Below, one piece after another: positions 18,212 through 27,427 of a DNA stretch of 64,000 nt. The translations under genes and the position numbers were made by a program. Under the pieces are notes generated by a model. The model ran no database searches and was not told the origin of the DNA. It worked only from the letters and a program-made list of their open reading frames with translations. Each line of letters starts with the position of its first letter. Within the stretch, counting starts at the first letter, position 1. This DNA comes from Oceanicoccus sagamiensis (GTDB taxonomy: Bacteria; Pseudomonadota; Gammaproteobacteria; Pseudomonadales; Dasaniaceae): the NCBI RefSeq assembly GCF_002117105.1, contig NZ_CP019343.1:1364001-1428000 (forward strand). Reading direction: 5' to 3'.

Positions 18212-19210
18212 ATGAATAGTTCTGCCACCGTTTTTAGTAAATTACTCCCCAATCAAAGCTCGGGCTTTCACTATGGCAAGCTGATCAATAGTGCGCTGAA
18301 AAATATCGGCATACCACTATTGGGCATTGGCCTGTTTCTTTTACTCTGGGCCGGTGCAGCGCAAAATATTGATACGTCTTTGGGTAAATTTCCCGGCCCC
18401 GCTGCGGTAACAACACAGTTTGCCGCGTTGTATAACGAACATAGTGCAGAGCGGGAAAAGGCCGATAAGTTTTACCAACGACAGGAAAACCGTAATGCTG
18501 AGCGTCTGGCTAAAGACCCGGGCTATCAGGCAAAAATCCGTAACTATACCGGCAAGGAAACGTTTCTTGACCAGATTGTTACCAGCCTAATAACGGTTAG
18601 CAGTGGTTTTTTACTGGCGGCGTTTATCGCCATCCCTCTGGGTATTGCTATTGGCCTAAGTAAAACCCTCAATATGGCCGTTAACCCTATTATTCAAATT
18701 TTTAAGCCCGTGTCTCCACTGGCTTGGCTGCCATTGGTCACAATGGTTGTCAGTGCTTTATATATAAGCCCTGAGCCAATGGTAGCCAAGTCTTTTTTAA
18801 ATTCGATGATTACGGTGACCTTATGCTGTATCTGGCCCATGGTCATTAATACCTCTGTCGGCGTAGCCGGGATTGATGATGACCTGGTCAATGTTAGCCG
18901 GGTGCTGCGCTTGCCCGCATTAAAACATGTGCAAAAAATTGTACTGCCCGCAGCGATTCCAATGATCTTTACCGGTATGCGCTTATCACTTAGCGTGGCC
19001 TGGATGGTATTAATTGCCGCTGAAATGTTGGCGCAGAATCCGGGGCTGGGAAAATTTGTCTGGGATGAATTTCAAAATGGCAGTTCCGAATCACTTAGCC
19101 GCATTATGGCGGCGGTGATAACGATTGGTTTTATTGGTTTTTTACTGGACCGATTAATGTTGCAACTACAGCGCTGGGTGTCCTGGGACAAATCATCAGC
19201 ACAACGCTAA
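18212..19210 (+). CDS. nrtB: Nitrate-type ABC transporter permease
   Basis: 332 aa BPD-type permease. A first membrane helix (LGIGLFLLLWAGAA) is followed by a charged 60-residue segment rich in Arg, Glu and Lys (about residues 75-115), then five helices with the EAA-loop region (ALKHVQKIVLPAAIPMIFTG). The extended hydrophilic insert after helix 1 is longer than in short TauC/SsuC permeases. It forms the channel with the ATPase encoded 21 bp downstream. Confidence 0.88.
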   Translation: MNSSATVFSKLLPNQSSGFHYGKLINSALKNIGIPLLGIGLFLLLWAGAAQNIDTSLGKFPGPAAVTTQFAALYNEHSAEREKADKFYQRQENRNAERLAKDPGYQAKIRNYTGKETFLDQIVTSLITVSSGFLLAAFIAIPLGIAIGLSKTLNMAVNPIIQIFKPVSPLAWLPLVTMVVSALYISPEPMVAKSFLNSMITVTLCCIWPMVINTSVGVAGIDDDLVNVSRVLRLPALKHVQKIVLPAAIPMIFTGMRLSLSVAWMVLIAAEMLAQNPGLGKFVWDEFQNGSSESLSRIMAAVITIGFIGFLLDRLMLQLQRWVSWDKSSAQR

Positions 19211-19231
19211 TTAATTATTAAGGAAACAACT

Positions 19232-20071
19232 ATGAGTGTGTTACTGGATATCAGCCATATTGATATGGAGTTCCCTACGCCTGATGGCTGCTTTAAAGCG
19301 CTGGACGATGTGGACTTACAAATCAACAAGGGAGAATTTGTTTCCCTGATCGGCCACTCTGGCTGTGGTAAATCTACGGTACTGAATATTGTGGCCGGTT
19401 TATATCAGGCCACCAAAGGCGGGGTAATTCTTAATAGTAAAGAAGTCTCTGAACCCGGCCCTGAGCGAGCGGTGGTTTTTCAAAACCATTCGTTATTACC
19501 CTGGCTAAGTGCCTATGAAAATGTTGAGCTCGCGGTTAAGCAGGTATTTAAAAACAGCAAAAGCCGACAGCAAACCCGTGAGTGGATTGAGCACAACTTA
19601 AAACTGGTGCATATGGACCACGCCATGCATAAACGCCCCGATGAAATTTCTGGCGGTATGAAACAGCGTGTAGGTATTGCCAGAGCATTGGCAATGCAAC
19701 CGGATGTATTACTAATGGACGAACCCTTTGGCGCCCTCGATGCCCTGACCCGTGCCCATATGCAGGATTCTTTGATGGAGATTCAGGCGGAGCTAAATAA
19801 TACCGTTATTATGATTACTCACGATGTCGACGAAGCCGTTTTGCTATCTGACCGTATTGTGATGATGACCAATGGCCCCGCCGCCACCATTGGCGAGATA
19901 CTGGCTATTAATCTGCCACGCCCCCGCAGCCGGTTAGCTCTGGCAGACAATCCGGAATATAACCGGCTGCGCTCAGAGGTATTAAAGTTTCTCTATGAAA
20001 AACAACGCAAGGTGGAACCGCTACCCAGCAGCAAGCCAGCGAATAGCAAAAACACCGAACAAGCCGCTTAA
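19232..20071 (+). CDS. nrtD: Nitrate-type ABC transporter ATP-binding protein
   Basis: 279 aa with all ABC motifs: Walker A GHSGCGKST, Q-loop VVFQNHSLLPW, signature ISGGMKQR, Walker B VLLMDEPFGALD and H-loop MITHD. It belongs to the NrtD/SsuB/TauB group and lacks the C-terminal substrate-binding-like extension of cyanobacterial NrtC. It follows the permease with a good ribosome binding site (AAGGAAAC). Confidence 0.9.
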   Translation: MSVLLDISHIDMEFPTPDGCFKALDDVDLQINKGEFVSLIGHSGCGKSTVLNIVAGLYQATKGGVILNSKEVSEPGPERAVVFQNHSLLPWLSAYENVELAVKQVFKNSKSRQQTREWIEHNLKLVHMDHAMHKRPDEISGGMKQRVGIARALAMQPDVLLMDEPFGALDALTRAHMQDSLMEIQAELNNTVIMITHDVDEAVLLSDRIVMMTNGPAATIGEILAINLPRPRSRLALADNPEYNRLRSEVLKFLYEKQRKVEPLPSSKPANSKNTEQAA

Positions 20072-20127
20072 TGGCATAAATATATAACTGATCTATTATT
20101 GAATAAAGAAAAAACGGAGCAAAAACT

Positions 20128-21372
20128 ATGCAAGCCAGAAAATCCTTTTTAGGCCACCGCCCGTCACTATTACTAGGGGCATCTCTTCTGACCATAAGCA
20201 CTTTTAGCCCAACAGCCCTGAGTGATGCTATTGCAGAGGCGCTAAGCAGTGGCACCGCTTATGGCGATTTTCGGATGCGCTTTGAGACTGTTGACCAGGA
20301 TAATGCCCTTGACGATGCCGATGCACTGACCCTGCGCTCGCGCCTCGGTTATACCACCGGCGCCGTCAGTGGCTTTTCTGCCACTATCGAGTTTGAAGAC
20401 TCTCGCTCTGTTGCTGGTATCGACGACTATAACGATACGATTGGCAATGGCACTGAATACTCTGTTATCGCCGACCCGGAAACCACTGAATTAGACCAGG
20501 GCTTTCTGCACTATAAAACCGACAAGCTTAGTTCAAAGCTGGGCCGCCAGGTAATCAAACTGGATAACACACGTTTTGTTGGTGATGTTGGCTGGCGCCA
20601 GGATAGACAAACCTTTGATGGCTTAAGCTTTGACTACAACCCACTGGAAGACCTGACGGTTAAATACGCCTACCTTGAACAGCGCAATCGTATTTTTGCG
20701 GAAGAAAAAGATATTGATTCTAAAGATCATCTATTAAACGCCTCCTATAAAACCGGCCTGGGCACCCTTACCGGCTATGGCTATTTATTGGAAGAAGATA
20801 CTGATACTGAATTAGCCTTTGATACCTTTGGTATTCGCTTTAAAGGCGCCACCGATACCGGCGATATCAAACTGCTCTATACCGCTGAATTTGCCACTCA
20901 GGAAAAATCCAGCCAGGGCGCTGAAGATTTAGACGCTGATTATATATTTCTTGAAGGTGGCGCTGTAATTAGCGGCTTTACCGCCAAGTTAGGTTATGAA
21001 GTGTTAGGCTCGGATGATGGGCAGTTTGGTTTTTCTACACCACTGGCAACTCTCCATGCCTTTAATGGTTGGAGTGATCAATTTTTAAATACACCCAATG
21101 AAGGTTTGGTTGATACCTATATCTCTGTATCCGGTAAATTGGCAGGGGGTAAATGGGTAGTTGCCTACCATGATTTCTCCGCCGATGAAGATAGCGATAT
21201 CAGCGATGACTTTGGTGATGAGATCAATATTTCTTACGGCAAAAGCTTTGGCAAGCACTATTCAGCGGGCATTAAATATGCCGCTTATAGCGCGGACGAC
21301 CCGGCCAATAACGGTGCTACCGGCTTTGTCGATACCGATAAAATCTGGATTTGGGCTGGCGCTAAATTTTAA
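20128..21372 (+). CDS. Outer-membrane beta-barrel porin (alginate-export/OprD-like group)
   Basis: 414 aa. A signal peptide (LLLGASLLTISTFSPTALS) leads into alternating beta-strands: YGDFRMRFETVDQDNA, LTLRSRLGYTTG, KLGRQVIKLDNTRFVGDVGWRQD, ending in the terminal aromatic F (IWAGAKF) needed for barrel assembly. The motifs match the 'alginate export family' of porins, but its position 56 bp after the ABC genes suggests it passes the same anion through the outer membrane. Confidence 0.8.
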   Translation: MQARKSFLGHRPSLLLGASLLTISTFSPTALSDAIAEALSSGTAYGDFRMRFETVDQDNALDDADALTLRSRLGYTTGAVSGFSATIEFEDSRSVAGIDDYNDTIGNGTEYSVIADPETTELDQGFLHYKTDKLSSKLGRQVIKLDNTRFVGDVGWRQDRQTFDGLSFDYNPLEDLTVKYAYLEQRNRIFAEEKDIDSKDHLLNASYKTGLGTLTGYGYLLEEDTDTELAFDTFGIRFKGATDTGDIKLLYTAEFATQEKSSQGAEDLDADYIFLEGGAVISGFTAKLGYEVLGSDDGQFGFSTPLATLHAFNGWSDQFLNTPNEGLVDTYISVSGKLAGGKWVVAYHDFSADEDSDISDDFGDEINISYGKSFGKHYSAGIKYAAYSADDPANNGATGFVDTDKIWIWAGAKF

Positions 21373-21388
21373 GCCTGTAAAAGCTACG

Positions 21389-21420
21389 GAGTTTCACTGC
21401 TGCTATCAGTGGTGAAACTC
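21389..21420. terminator. Inverted repeat between convergent genes
   Basis: GAGTTTCAC (21389-21397) pairs with GTGAAACTC (21412-21420). It lies between the porin and the convergent DUF1971 gene and overlaps the last codons of the latter. There is no clear T-run on either side, so terminator function is uncertain. Confidence 0.4.
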
Positions 21421-21681
21421 TACATAAAACTTAACCGCCCCCAGCGGTTTAACCTGGTGATAGATAGTGGGCTCCACTACCCCATAACGCTGCGGCGATA
21501 AAATGATTACTTCGGTTTCCGGCTCATTAATCGTGTATTCCAACTCCCCTTCCAGAATCACAATTTTCCCCCATACTCCGGCTTTGGTTTGATGGGCTTT
21601 TAGCAAACCCTTGGGCACCGTATCCTGATCGAAGGTGGGTGTTTTTTTATAGGGCACTATATGCTCAGGTAAGTTTTTCAT
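21406..21681 (-). CDS. DUF1971 (YeaR/tellurite-resistance-like) protein
   Basis: 91 aa single-domain cupin-like protein (PYKKTPTFDQDTVPKGLL, AGVWGKIVILEGELEYTI, HHVKPLGAVKFYVEF-type end). The family includes E. coli YeaR, whose expression is nitrate- and NO-responsive; its biochemical role is unknown. It lies just upstream of the glucosylglycerate phosphorylase gene's 3' end in the same orientation and beside the nitrate-type transporter, which fits a nitrogen-oxide link, though the pairing may be chance. Confidence 0.8.
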   Translation of the reverse strand: MKNLPEHIVPYKKTPTFDQDTVPKGLLKAHQTKAGVWGKIVILEGELEYTINEPETEVIILSPQRYGVVEPTIYHQVKPLGAVKFYVEFHH

Positions 21682-21687
21682 TGACCT

Positions 21688-23454
21688 TTATCCCGCCAGC
21701 GTATCGCTGACTAATAGATTGCTTAACCAAACCGTTTGATAGGGGCTGAGTTTGAGTTGCCCTTCCAAATCTGCCAGTGTCTCGCCACTGAGTAAATCTG
21801 TCCACTGGTCAGTACCAATCAAGTTGATATCCGCCAAATTAATTAACTGCTCACTGCGTGTCACATTGCTGAGGCAGAAGATACTTTGCTCACGCTGAAT
21901 ACTCTGGCGCCAAAAGGCAAATACACCGGTGCCCAGATGCAAAGTAAATTGCGTAGCATTGGGGTGAAAAGCCGGCTGCTGGCAGCGCAGGCGCAAACTA
22001 TCACCTAGCTGTTCAAAGATTATCTGGTGATGCCTGTCCTTATCAGCCAGTGCATCATATAAAGCCTGCTCTTGCCAGACATGGCGGTTAATCGAACGGT
22101 TATGCCCGGTATTCTCCAGTTTGGCATAATCGTTTTCTGTAGCTATCAAACTGTGGATATAGAATGCTGGCACCCCTTCCAGGGCCATCATTATCAAATG
22201 CGCACAAATAAATCGCTGACTCTGCCAGTGATCTGCCCCCCCTTCCATCGTGCCCTTTAAAGCATCGTATAAAGCAATATTGATTTCATAGGCCTTATCG
22301 ACACCCTCCCGGGATTTTCGGTAAGTTACCTTGCCACCAAATTTTCTAATCGCTTTGACCAACTCTTCGCGATGTTCGTCATCTACCAGGCCATCCAGCG
22401 GCCTGAGGCCAATACCATCGTGGGAAGCAATAAAATTTAAATAGGCGGTGCCCGCCTGCGCTGGCGGCATACTCATCATCCAGGTTTTTAAATGCCGGCA
22501 ATCGCCACTGAGCAGGGTATATAGCAATAGGGGCGGTAATGAAAAGTTATAAATAATATGCGCTTCATTAGCATTGCCAAAATAAGTCAGGTTTTCTCGA
22601 TTGGGTACATTGGTTTCGGTGATAATCACCGCATCGGGGCTATGATGCTCCACTAGGGTTCGCAGCAATTTAATAATTTCATGGGTTTCCTGCAAATGAA
22701 TACTGGGCGTCCCCACCTCTTTCCATAAAAAAGCCACCGCATCCATCCGGAAAATTTTTACCCCGCGGGAGAGATAGTGGCGAATAATATTAACAAATTC
22801 CGCCAATACCGCAGGGTTTTTAAAATTTAAATCCACTTGATCAGCACTAAAGGTACACCAGACATAACGGCTGCCATCAGCGGTTTCCACCTCAGTCAGC
22901 AGCGGTGAATTGCGGGGCCGTACCACTTCGCTCAAATCATCGTCCGGGTGGGCTTCAAAAAAATAATCTTTGCCCGGGTCCAGTCGTTTTTTAAAATTGT
23001 CAAACCAGCGACTGCGGGCAGACATATGGTTGATAACCACATCCGACATCAGTTTATAGTTATCAGCTATTGCAGTGATATCTTCCCAGTCACCCAATGC
23101 AGGATTAACCATCAGATAATCCATCACGGAAAATCCATCATCGGAGCTATAGGGGAAAAAGGGCAAAATATGGACCGAGTTAACAGCACCCTGTAAATAA
23201 TCATCAATAAATCGTTTCAGAGTAGTGAGCGGTTTTTCATCCGGTTTAACAATGCTATTGCCATAAGTAATTAACAGACAATCGGCCTGATCCCATAAAT
23301 TGCGGTGCGGCCTGGGTGGCTCTGCGGTGACTTCCAGCCCCATCGCACTGATTAATTCTTTAGCCAGGGCTTCAAGCTCAACATTGGGATAGAGCACCGA
23401 TATATGCTCAACCATTCGACGCAGCAATTCTGGCTTACTACTGTTTTCAGGCAT
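21688..23454 (-). CDS. GH13_18 sugar phosphorylase, probable glucosylglycerate phosphorylase
   Basis: 588 aa alpha-amylase-fold phosphorylase. Catalytic motifs: nucleophile Asp in GVKIFRMDAVAF, acid/base Glu in VIITETNVP, transition-state Asp in IASHDGIG. GH13_18 enzymes cleave an alpha-glucoside with phosphate to give glucose 1-phosphate. The three upstream genes make glucosylglycerate, so glucosylglycerate is the best substrate; sucrose or glucosylglycerol remain possible. It is last in the operon, 3 bp after gpgS. Confidence 0.85.
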   Translation of the reverse strand: MPENSSKPELLRRMVEHISVLYPNVELEALAKELISAMGLEVTAEPPRPHRNLWDQADCLLITYGNSIVKPDEKPLTTLKRFIDDYLQGAVNSVHILPFFPYSSDDGFSVMDYLMVNPALGDWEDITAIADNYKLMSDVVINHMSARSRWFDNFKKRLDPGKDYFFEAHPDDDLSEVVRPRNSPLLTEVETADGSRYVWCTFSADQVDLNFKNPAVLAEFVNIIRHYLSRGVKIFRMDAVAFLWKEVGTPSIHLQETHEIIKLLRTLVEHHSPDAVIITETNVPNRENLTYFGNANEAHIIYNFSLPPLLLYTLLSGDCRHLKTWMMSMPPAQAGTAYLNFIASHDGIGLRPLDGLVDDEHREELVKAIRKFGGKVTYRKSREGVDKAYEINIALYDALKGTMEGGADHWQSQRFICAHLIMMALEGVPAFYIHSLIATENDYAKLENTGHNRSINRHVWQEQALYDALADKDRHHQIIFEQLGDSLRLRCQQPAFHPNATQFTLHLGTGVFAFWRQSIQREQSIFCLSNVTRSEQLINLADINLIGTDQWTDLLSGETLADLEGQLKLSPYQTVWLSNLLVSDTLAG

Positions 23455-23456
23455 GA

Positions 23457-24689
23457 TTATTTCTCATTCGCACTAAACTCTTGATAATCCTCTTCAACGG
23501 CCGTTTTTAGCTGTTCAAGAATATCAGGGACGGCACTGACCACACGGTTCCAACTGGGAATAAACGGCGTATCCATCGGCTTATCCAGAAAATGCTCACC
23601 GGCACGCATCACATTTTGGGCAAATAACTCTACCGCCTGCTCTTCCCCATGACGATCATAATCCAGGCCATTAATTAATGCATCATTGTGATAGGTTTCA
23701 ACAAAGTCCAAGGCCACCCTGAAATAGGTGGCCTTGATCGAGCGAAACTTCTCGGTGGAAAATATTTCACCATTGGTGGCCAGCTTTCTAAAAATAGCCT
23801 TGGCAATATCAGTACTCATTTTTGACAAACCCTGTTCAACATCGGTCAGGGATAAATCCTGATGCTTATGATCATAGACCTCGGCAATATCAACCTGGCA
23901 GAGACGGTTGGTGGCATAGTTGCGTTTCATTTCTGATAACACCCCCACTTCCAGGCCCCAGTCACTGGGAATACGCAGATCATTGATAACATCTACCCGC
24001 ATGGAGAATTCTCCCGCCAGCGGGTAGCGAAAGCTATCCAGATATTCCAGAAAATCACTATAGCCACAGACTTTTTTTAATGACCTGAGTAATGGCGTAA
24101 CAAATAAACGGCTTACCCTGCCGCCCATTTTATTGGTGGCTACCCGTGGATAATAGCCCTTGCAAAATTCATAGCTAAATACCGGGTTGGCTACCGGGTA
24201 AATCAGCCGCGCTAATAATTCACGGCTATAGGTGGCAATATCACAATCATGCAAGGCCACCGCCTCGGCTCTTTTTGATGCCAGCGTATAACCATAGCAG
24301 TACCAAACATTTCTCCCCTTGCCCATTTCATTTGGCGCCAGACCCAATTCTTTTAACTTAGCATCCAGAGCCATTAATCTGGGGCCATCATTCCATAAAA
24401 TTCGGTGGCGCTGGGGTAGCTTGCTAAAATATTGCAGCGCATGTTGATACTCTTCGAGATTGGCACGGTCCAGACCGATAACAATTTCATTGAGGTAGCT
24501 GACCTTGGTCAGCTCTTCTACAATATTGGCCAACGCTTCGGTCTGTAACTCGGAATACAGCGAGGGCAGCACCAGACCCATTGGCCGGGACTGTTTAAAA
24601 CCTTCCAACTCTGCTTCCAGATCGGCCAGCGGTCGTTTGGCAATATTATGCAAAGTCGTAATCATGCCGTTTTGATGAAAGTCACCCAT
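23457..24689 (-). CDS. gpgS: Glucosyl-3-phosphoglycerate synthase
   Basis: 410 aa GT81-family transferase. It carries GLVLPSLYSELQTEAL, the metal-binding HDCDIATYSREL (DxD type) and SYEFCKGYYPRV, all typical of GpgS. It joins glucose from NDP-glucose to D-3-phosphoglycerate, giving glucosyl-3-phosphoglycerate, the committed step to the compatible solute glucosylglycerate. It lies between the phosphatase and phosphorylase genes with minimal gaps. Confidence 0.92.
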   Translation of the reverse strand: MGDFHQNGMITTLHNIAKRPLADLEAELEGFKQSRPMGLVLPSLYSELQTEALANIVEELTKVSYLNEIVIGLDRANLEEYQHALQYFSKLPQRHRILWNDGPRLMALDAKLKELGLAPNEMGKGRNVWYCYGYTLASKRAEAVALHDCDIATYSRELLARLIYPVANPVFSYEFCKGYYPRVATNKMGGRVSRLFVTPLLRSLKKVCGYSDFLEYLDSFRYPLAGEFSMRVDVINDLRIPSDWGLEVGVLSEMKRNYATNRLCQVDIAEVYDHKHQDLSLTDVEQGLSKMSTDIAKAIFRKLATNGEIFSTEKFRSIKATYFRVALDFVETYHNDALINGLDYDRHGEEQAVELFAQNVMRAGEHFLDKPMDTPFIPSWNRVVSAVPDILEQLKTAVEEDYQEFSANEK

Positions 24690-24706
24690 AGTTGTCTCCA
24701 GCGTTT

Positions 24707-25489
24707 TTAATCAATAAATAATGGCAATAGTTGGTCCATTGCCTGTTGCCAGCCTTCGGGGCCTGTTAATGTTGTTCTGATCATTTTTTCTGGCCCGGCT
24801 AACTGCATAGACCCTGACCGATCCGATTGAATCAGCACCGCAATATCCGCAGCATTTAACATTGCCTGATCGTTAGGGCTATCACCCAGCGCAATAATTT
24901 TGCTACCGGGATAATTTTTTCTGCACCACCATTGCATCGCACTGGCCTTATCAACGGCGGACATCACACAGAGAAAACGCCCGCCCTGCTGGGCGACTAA
25001 GCCATGCTCGGCTAACTGTTCGATAAAGTCCTGTAGTCTCGGCTCGGTATCCTGCCACAAGAGAGGTTCGCTAAAATCACGCTTAGCTGCCAACCGGGCC
25101 TGCTCAAGGGTTAAACCGGTCATTGCCTGTATGCCCTCGGCATCGCAGTCAGCAAAACCGGTAAATTGATACTGTGCTGATTGTCTTAAGGTCTTTAATA
25201 CCTCCAACACCGCAGCTCTTGGTTTGGCAAATGCGTTACAGAGCCATTGTGTTGTGGCAGGCTGATAGACCGCCGCTCCATTTTCACTAATAAAAGCCTG
25301 CTCAATGCCCAGCTCTTTTTGTATAGCTTTAATTTCCGCTGCGGTTTTGCTGGAGTTAATAATCAGAGGAATGTTTTTTTGTTGAATCGTTGCCAAGGCT
25401 TTTGATGCCGCACTAAAGCTATAACTGTGATGGTCCAGCAAGGTGCCATCAAGGTCAGTAACAATAATCACCGGCGGTTTATCAGTCAT
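24707..25489 (-). CDS. HAD-IIB phosphatase, mannosyl/glucosyl-3-phosphoglycerate phosphatase
   Basis: 260 aa. HAD motif I is VTDLDGTLLD, motif II INSSKT and motif IV GDSPNDQAML; the sequence fits the MpgP branch of HAD-IIB. In this operon it should dephosphorylate glucosyl-3-phosphoglycerate to glucosylglycerate. Its start overlaps the end of the glycerate kinase gene by 8 bp, indicating translational coupling. Confidence 0.88.
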   Translation of the reverse strand: MTDKPPVIIVTDLDGTLLDHHSYSFSAASKALATIQQKNIPLIINSSKTAAEIKAIQKELGIEQAFISENGAAVYQPATTQWLCNAFAKPRAAVLEVLKTLRQSAQYQFTGFADCDAEGIQAMTGLTLEQARLAAKRDFSEPLLWQDTEPRLQDFIEQLAEHGLVAQQGGRFLCVMSAVDKASAMQWWCRKNYPGSKIIALGDSPNDQAMLNAADIAVLIQSDRSGSMQLAGPEKMIRTTLTGPEGWQQAMDQLLPLFID

Positions 25490-26372
25490 GGTTTTTGTCT
25501 AGGCCCGTGGCATAATCAATACCATGCTGTTGATTCAGGTAAAACACCACATCTGCTCTGGCGGGCATTTCCTGCAACTGATATTCGGTTAAACGTTGAA
25601 AGTGCTGAATAAAACGCTGTATTTGCTCAGCTGTCATCACTCCCTTCGAGGGGCCCTCACTGGCCAGTAATTTTTCTTCCTGCAATTGCCGCCACTGTTT
25701 TACCGCCACCATATCCGGCACCGATAACATGACTAAATAATCCAGGGAAGAAAACCACTGGCGATAACCATGGTCGAGGCAGTTGTTGATATAGCTTCGC
25801 CAGCGACCATCGGCATCTTCATTTTCTTCCAGATCATTAATCGGATTTGATAATGCCGACTGCGGCTGGGGTATGGCCCCCACGCACCAGCCTTCCAGTA
25901 AGATAATATCCGCGGGCTGCTGTTGATAATGCCATTGCTGTTCCGGTACGGGATCATCGCTAGCTTTATTAAATGCAGGCAAGCTCACCGGTTTGCCGGC
26001 CAGTAATTGCGAGAAAGTATGCTGCGCCAGAGGTATATCATGGGTGCCGGGCACACCGCGGGTTTTTAATAGTGGATGGACATTTTCCGCTAGCCATTGC
26101 CTATCTGCACGGGCCAGATAAAAATCATCCAGCGATAATACCACGGTATTTTTTTGGTATTGCTGCTCCAAAATAGCGTTTAAAAACAGGCATAGGGTAG
26201 ATTTGCCAGAGCCCTGCCCACCATTAACCCCTATCACCAAAGGCCGCTGCTGCTGGCGTCTGGCAAGCTGGGCACTTAGTGGCAGGATATACTCCGTGAC
26301 CAGGGTTCGGTATTGTGCTGGCAACTGCTGCTGATTAATCAGCTCGCTGATCACCGTATCTATATCAGGCAT
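25482..26372 (-). CDS. P-loop D-glycerate kinase
   Basis: 296 aa. Walker A is GVNGGQGSGKST and LSLDDFYLARADRQWLA is typical of the plant-GLYK/YggC branch of phosphoribulokinase-like kinases. It phosphorylates D-glycerate, probably to 3-phosphoglycerate, the acceptor used by GpgS. It is the first gene of the operon. The promoter must lie in the 295-bp gap upstream (26373-26667), in which I see no other feature except the small reading frame at 26544-26699. Confidence 0.88.
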   Translation of the reverse strand: MPDIDTVISELINQQQLPAQYRTLVTEYILPLSAQLARRQQQRPLVIGVNGGQGSGKSTLCLFLNAILEQQYQKNTVVLSLDDFYLARADRQWLAENVHPLLKTRGVPGTHDIPLAQHTFSQLLAGKPVSLPAFNKASDDPVPEQQWHYQQQPADIILLEGWCVGAIPQPQSALSNPINDLEENEDADGRWRSYINNCLDHGYRQWFSSLDYLVMLSVPDMVAVKQWRQLQEEKLLASEGPSKGVMTAEQIQRFIQHFQRLTEYQLQEMPARADVVFYLNQQHGIDYATGLDKNHD

Positions 26373-26543
26373 ACTATGACTTTCTCATCCCCATTCGGGT
26401 TTAACCTTAAGCTGGCAAGGCAGTTTTTATCCTCCCATCACTCTATCTCTATTCCTATTTGCATTTCAATTATTGCGCCAAGATAGAATATCCGCACAGT
26501 TTTAGGTCAATAAACTCTGCAAAAGAAGATATAGTCATTTAAA

Positions 26544-26699
26544 TCAATCACTTAATTTTTTCGGCAGGGGAAACTTGCCAATACTCAGGCTCACCATAAA
26601 GCAGCAGAAAGCCAGAGCTGCGCACCAGCTCAGGGCAAAGCCTCTTTCTGGTGCAAAATAATCCAGCTTAAATAAATACCCGTAGTCCAGGGCCGCCAT
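26544..26699 (-). CDS. Possible 51-aa membrane protein overlapping the 3' end of hmuV
   Basis: An ATG at 26699, inside the last codons of hmuV in another frame, opens 51 codons ending in TGA (26544-26546). The product has a 22-residue hydrophobic segment (FALSWCAALAFCCFMVSLSI) and a basic end (KFPLPKKLSD). It continues 124 bp beyond hmuV. No clear ribosome binding site, so it would need coupling to hmuV. Not recognised as a family. Confidence 0.35.
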   Translation of the reverse strand: MAALDYGYLFKLDYFAPERGFALSWCAALAFCCFMVSLSIGKFPLPKKLSD

Positions 26700-27426
26700 C
26701 AAATTGTTGCGGACGATAACCCCATTGCTCGGCGATGGTTTCCACAGTCAGCACTTCGGCTGGCGGACCCATGGCGCTAAAGCGACCACTATCGAGAATC
26801 CCTACCCGGTCGCTATAGAGCATACTCAAATTAAGGTCATGCATAATCACCAATGCGGTCACTTTATTGTTATGGCAGAGTTTTTTGGTCAGGCTTAACA
26901 GTTGATGTTGCTGCCCAAGGTCCTGGGCAGAGGTGGGCTCATCCAATAATAATAGTGGCGATTGCTCCGCCTGTGATAGCTGCACCAGCACTCTGGCCAA
27001 ATGCACACGCTGGCGCTCACCCCCGGACAAACTTAAATAAGAGCGATCAGCAAACCTGAGGGTATCGGTTAGCTCAAGCTGCTCTGTTACCAAGTGTTGG
27101 CCTTGCCGTGTGCCAATACTCAGGGGAATTAAGCCCAGCGCAACCACTTCCCTGACAGTAAAAGGAAAATTGAGCGAGCTGCTCTGGGGTAATACAGCAA
27201 GATGTTTTGCCAGCACTGTTTTTGGCCAGTCAGCGATATCACGCTGGTGCAAATACCGCTTGCCAGTAATCGGCATTTCACCACAAATAGCTTTAAACAA
27301 GGTAGATTTACCGGCACCATTTTTACCCAGCACAGAAAACATCTCTCCTTCATGCAAACTAAAGTGATCAATATCCAACAGCCTATGCTGTTCAATAGAC
27401 ACCTGAAGCTGTTCGAGGGTCAACAT
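26668..27426 (-). CDS. hmuV: Haem ABC transporter ATP-binding protein
   Basis: 252 aa ATPase of the FecE/BtuD/HmuV type: Walker A GKNGAGKST, signature LSLSGGERQR, Walker B LLLLDEPTSAQD, H-loop IMHD. HmuV relatives start with a similar LTLEQLQVSI strand. It powers haem import through HmuU and is last of the well-supported genes in the minus-strand haem operon, one base after hmuU. Confidence 0.92.
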   Translation of the reverse strand: MLTLEQLQVSIEQHRLLDIDHFSLHEGEMFSVLGKNGAGKSTLFKAICGEMPITGKRYLHQRDIADWPKTVLAKHLAVLPQSSSLNFPFTVREVVALGLIPLSIGTRQGQHLVTEQLELTDTLRFADRSYLSLSGGERQRVHLARVLVQLSQAEQSPLLLLDEPTSAQDLGQQHQLLSLTKKLCHNNKVTALVIMHDLNLSMLYSDRVGILDSGRFSAMGPPAEVLTVETIAEQWGYRPQQFDGGPGLRVFI

Positions 27427-27427
27427 A

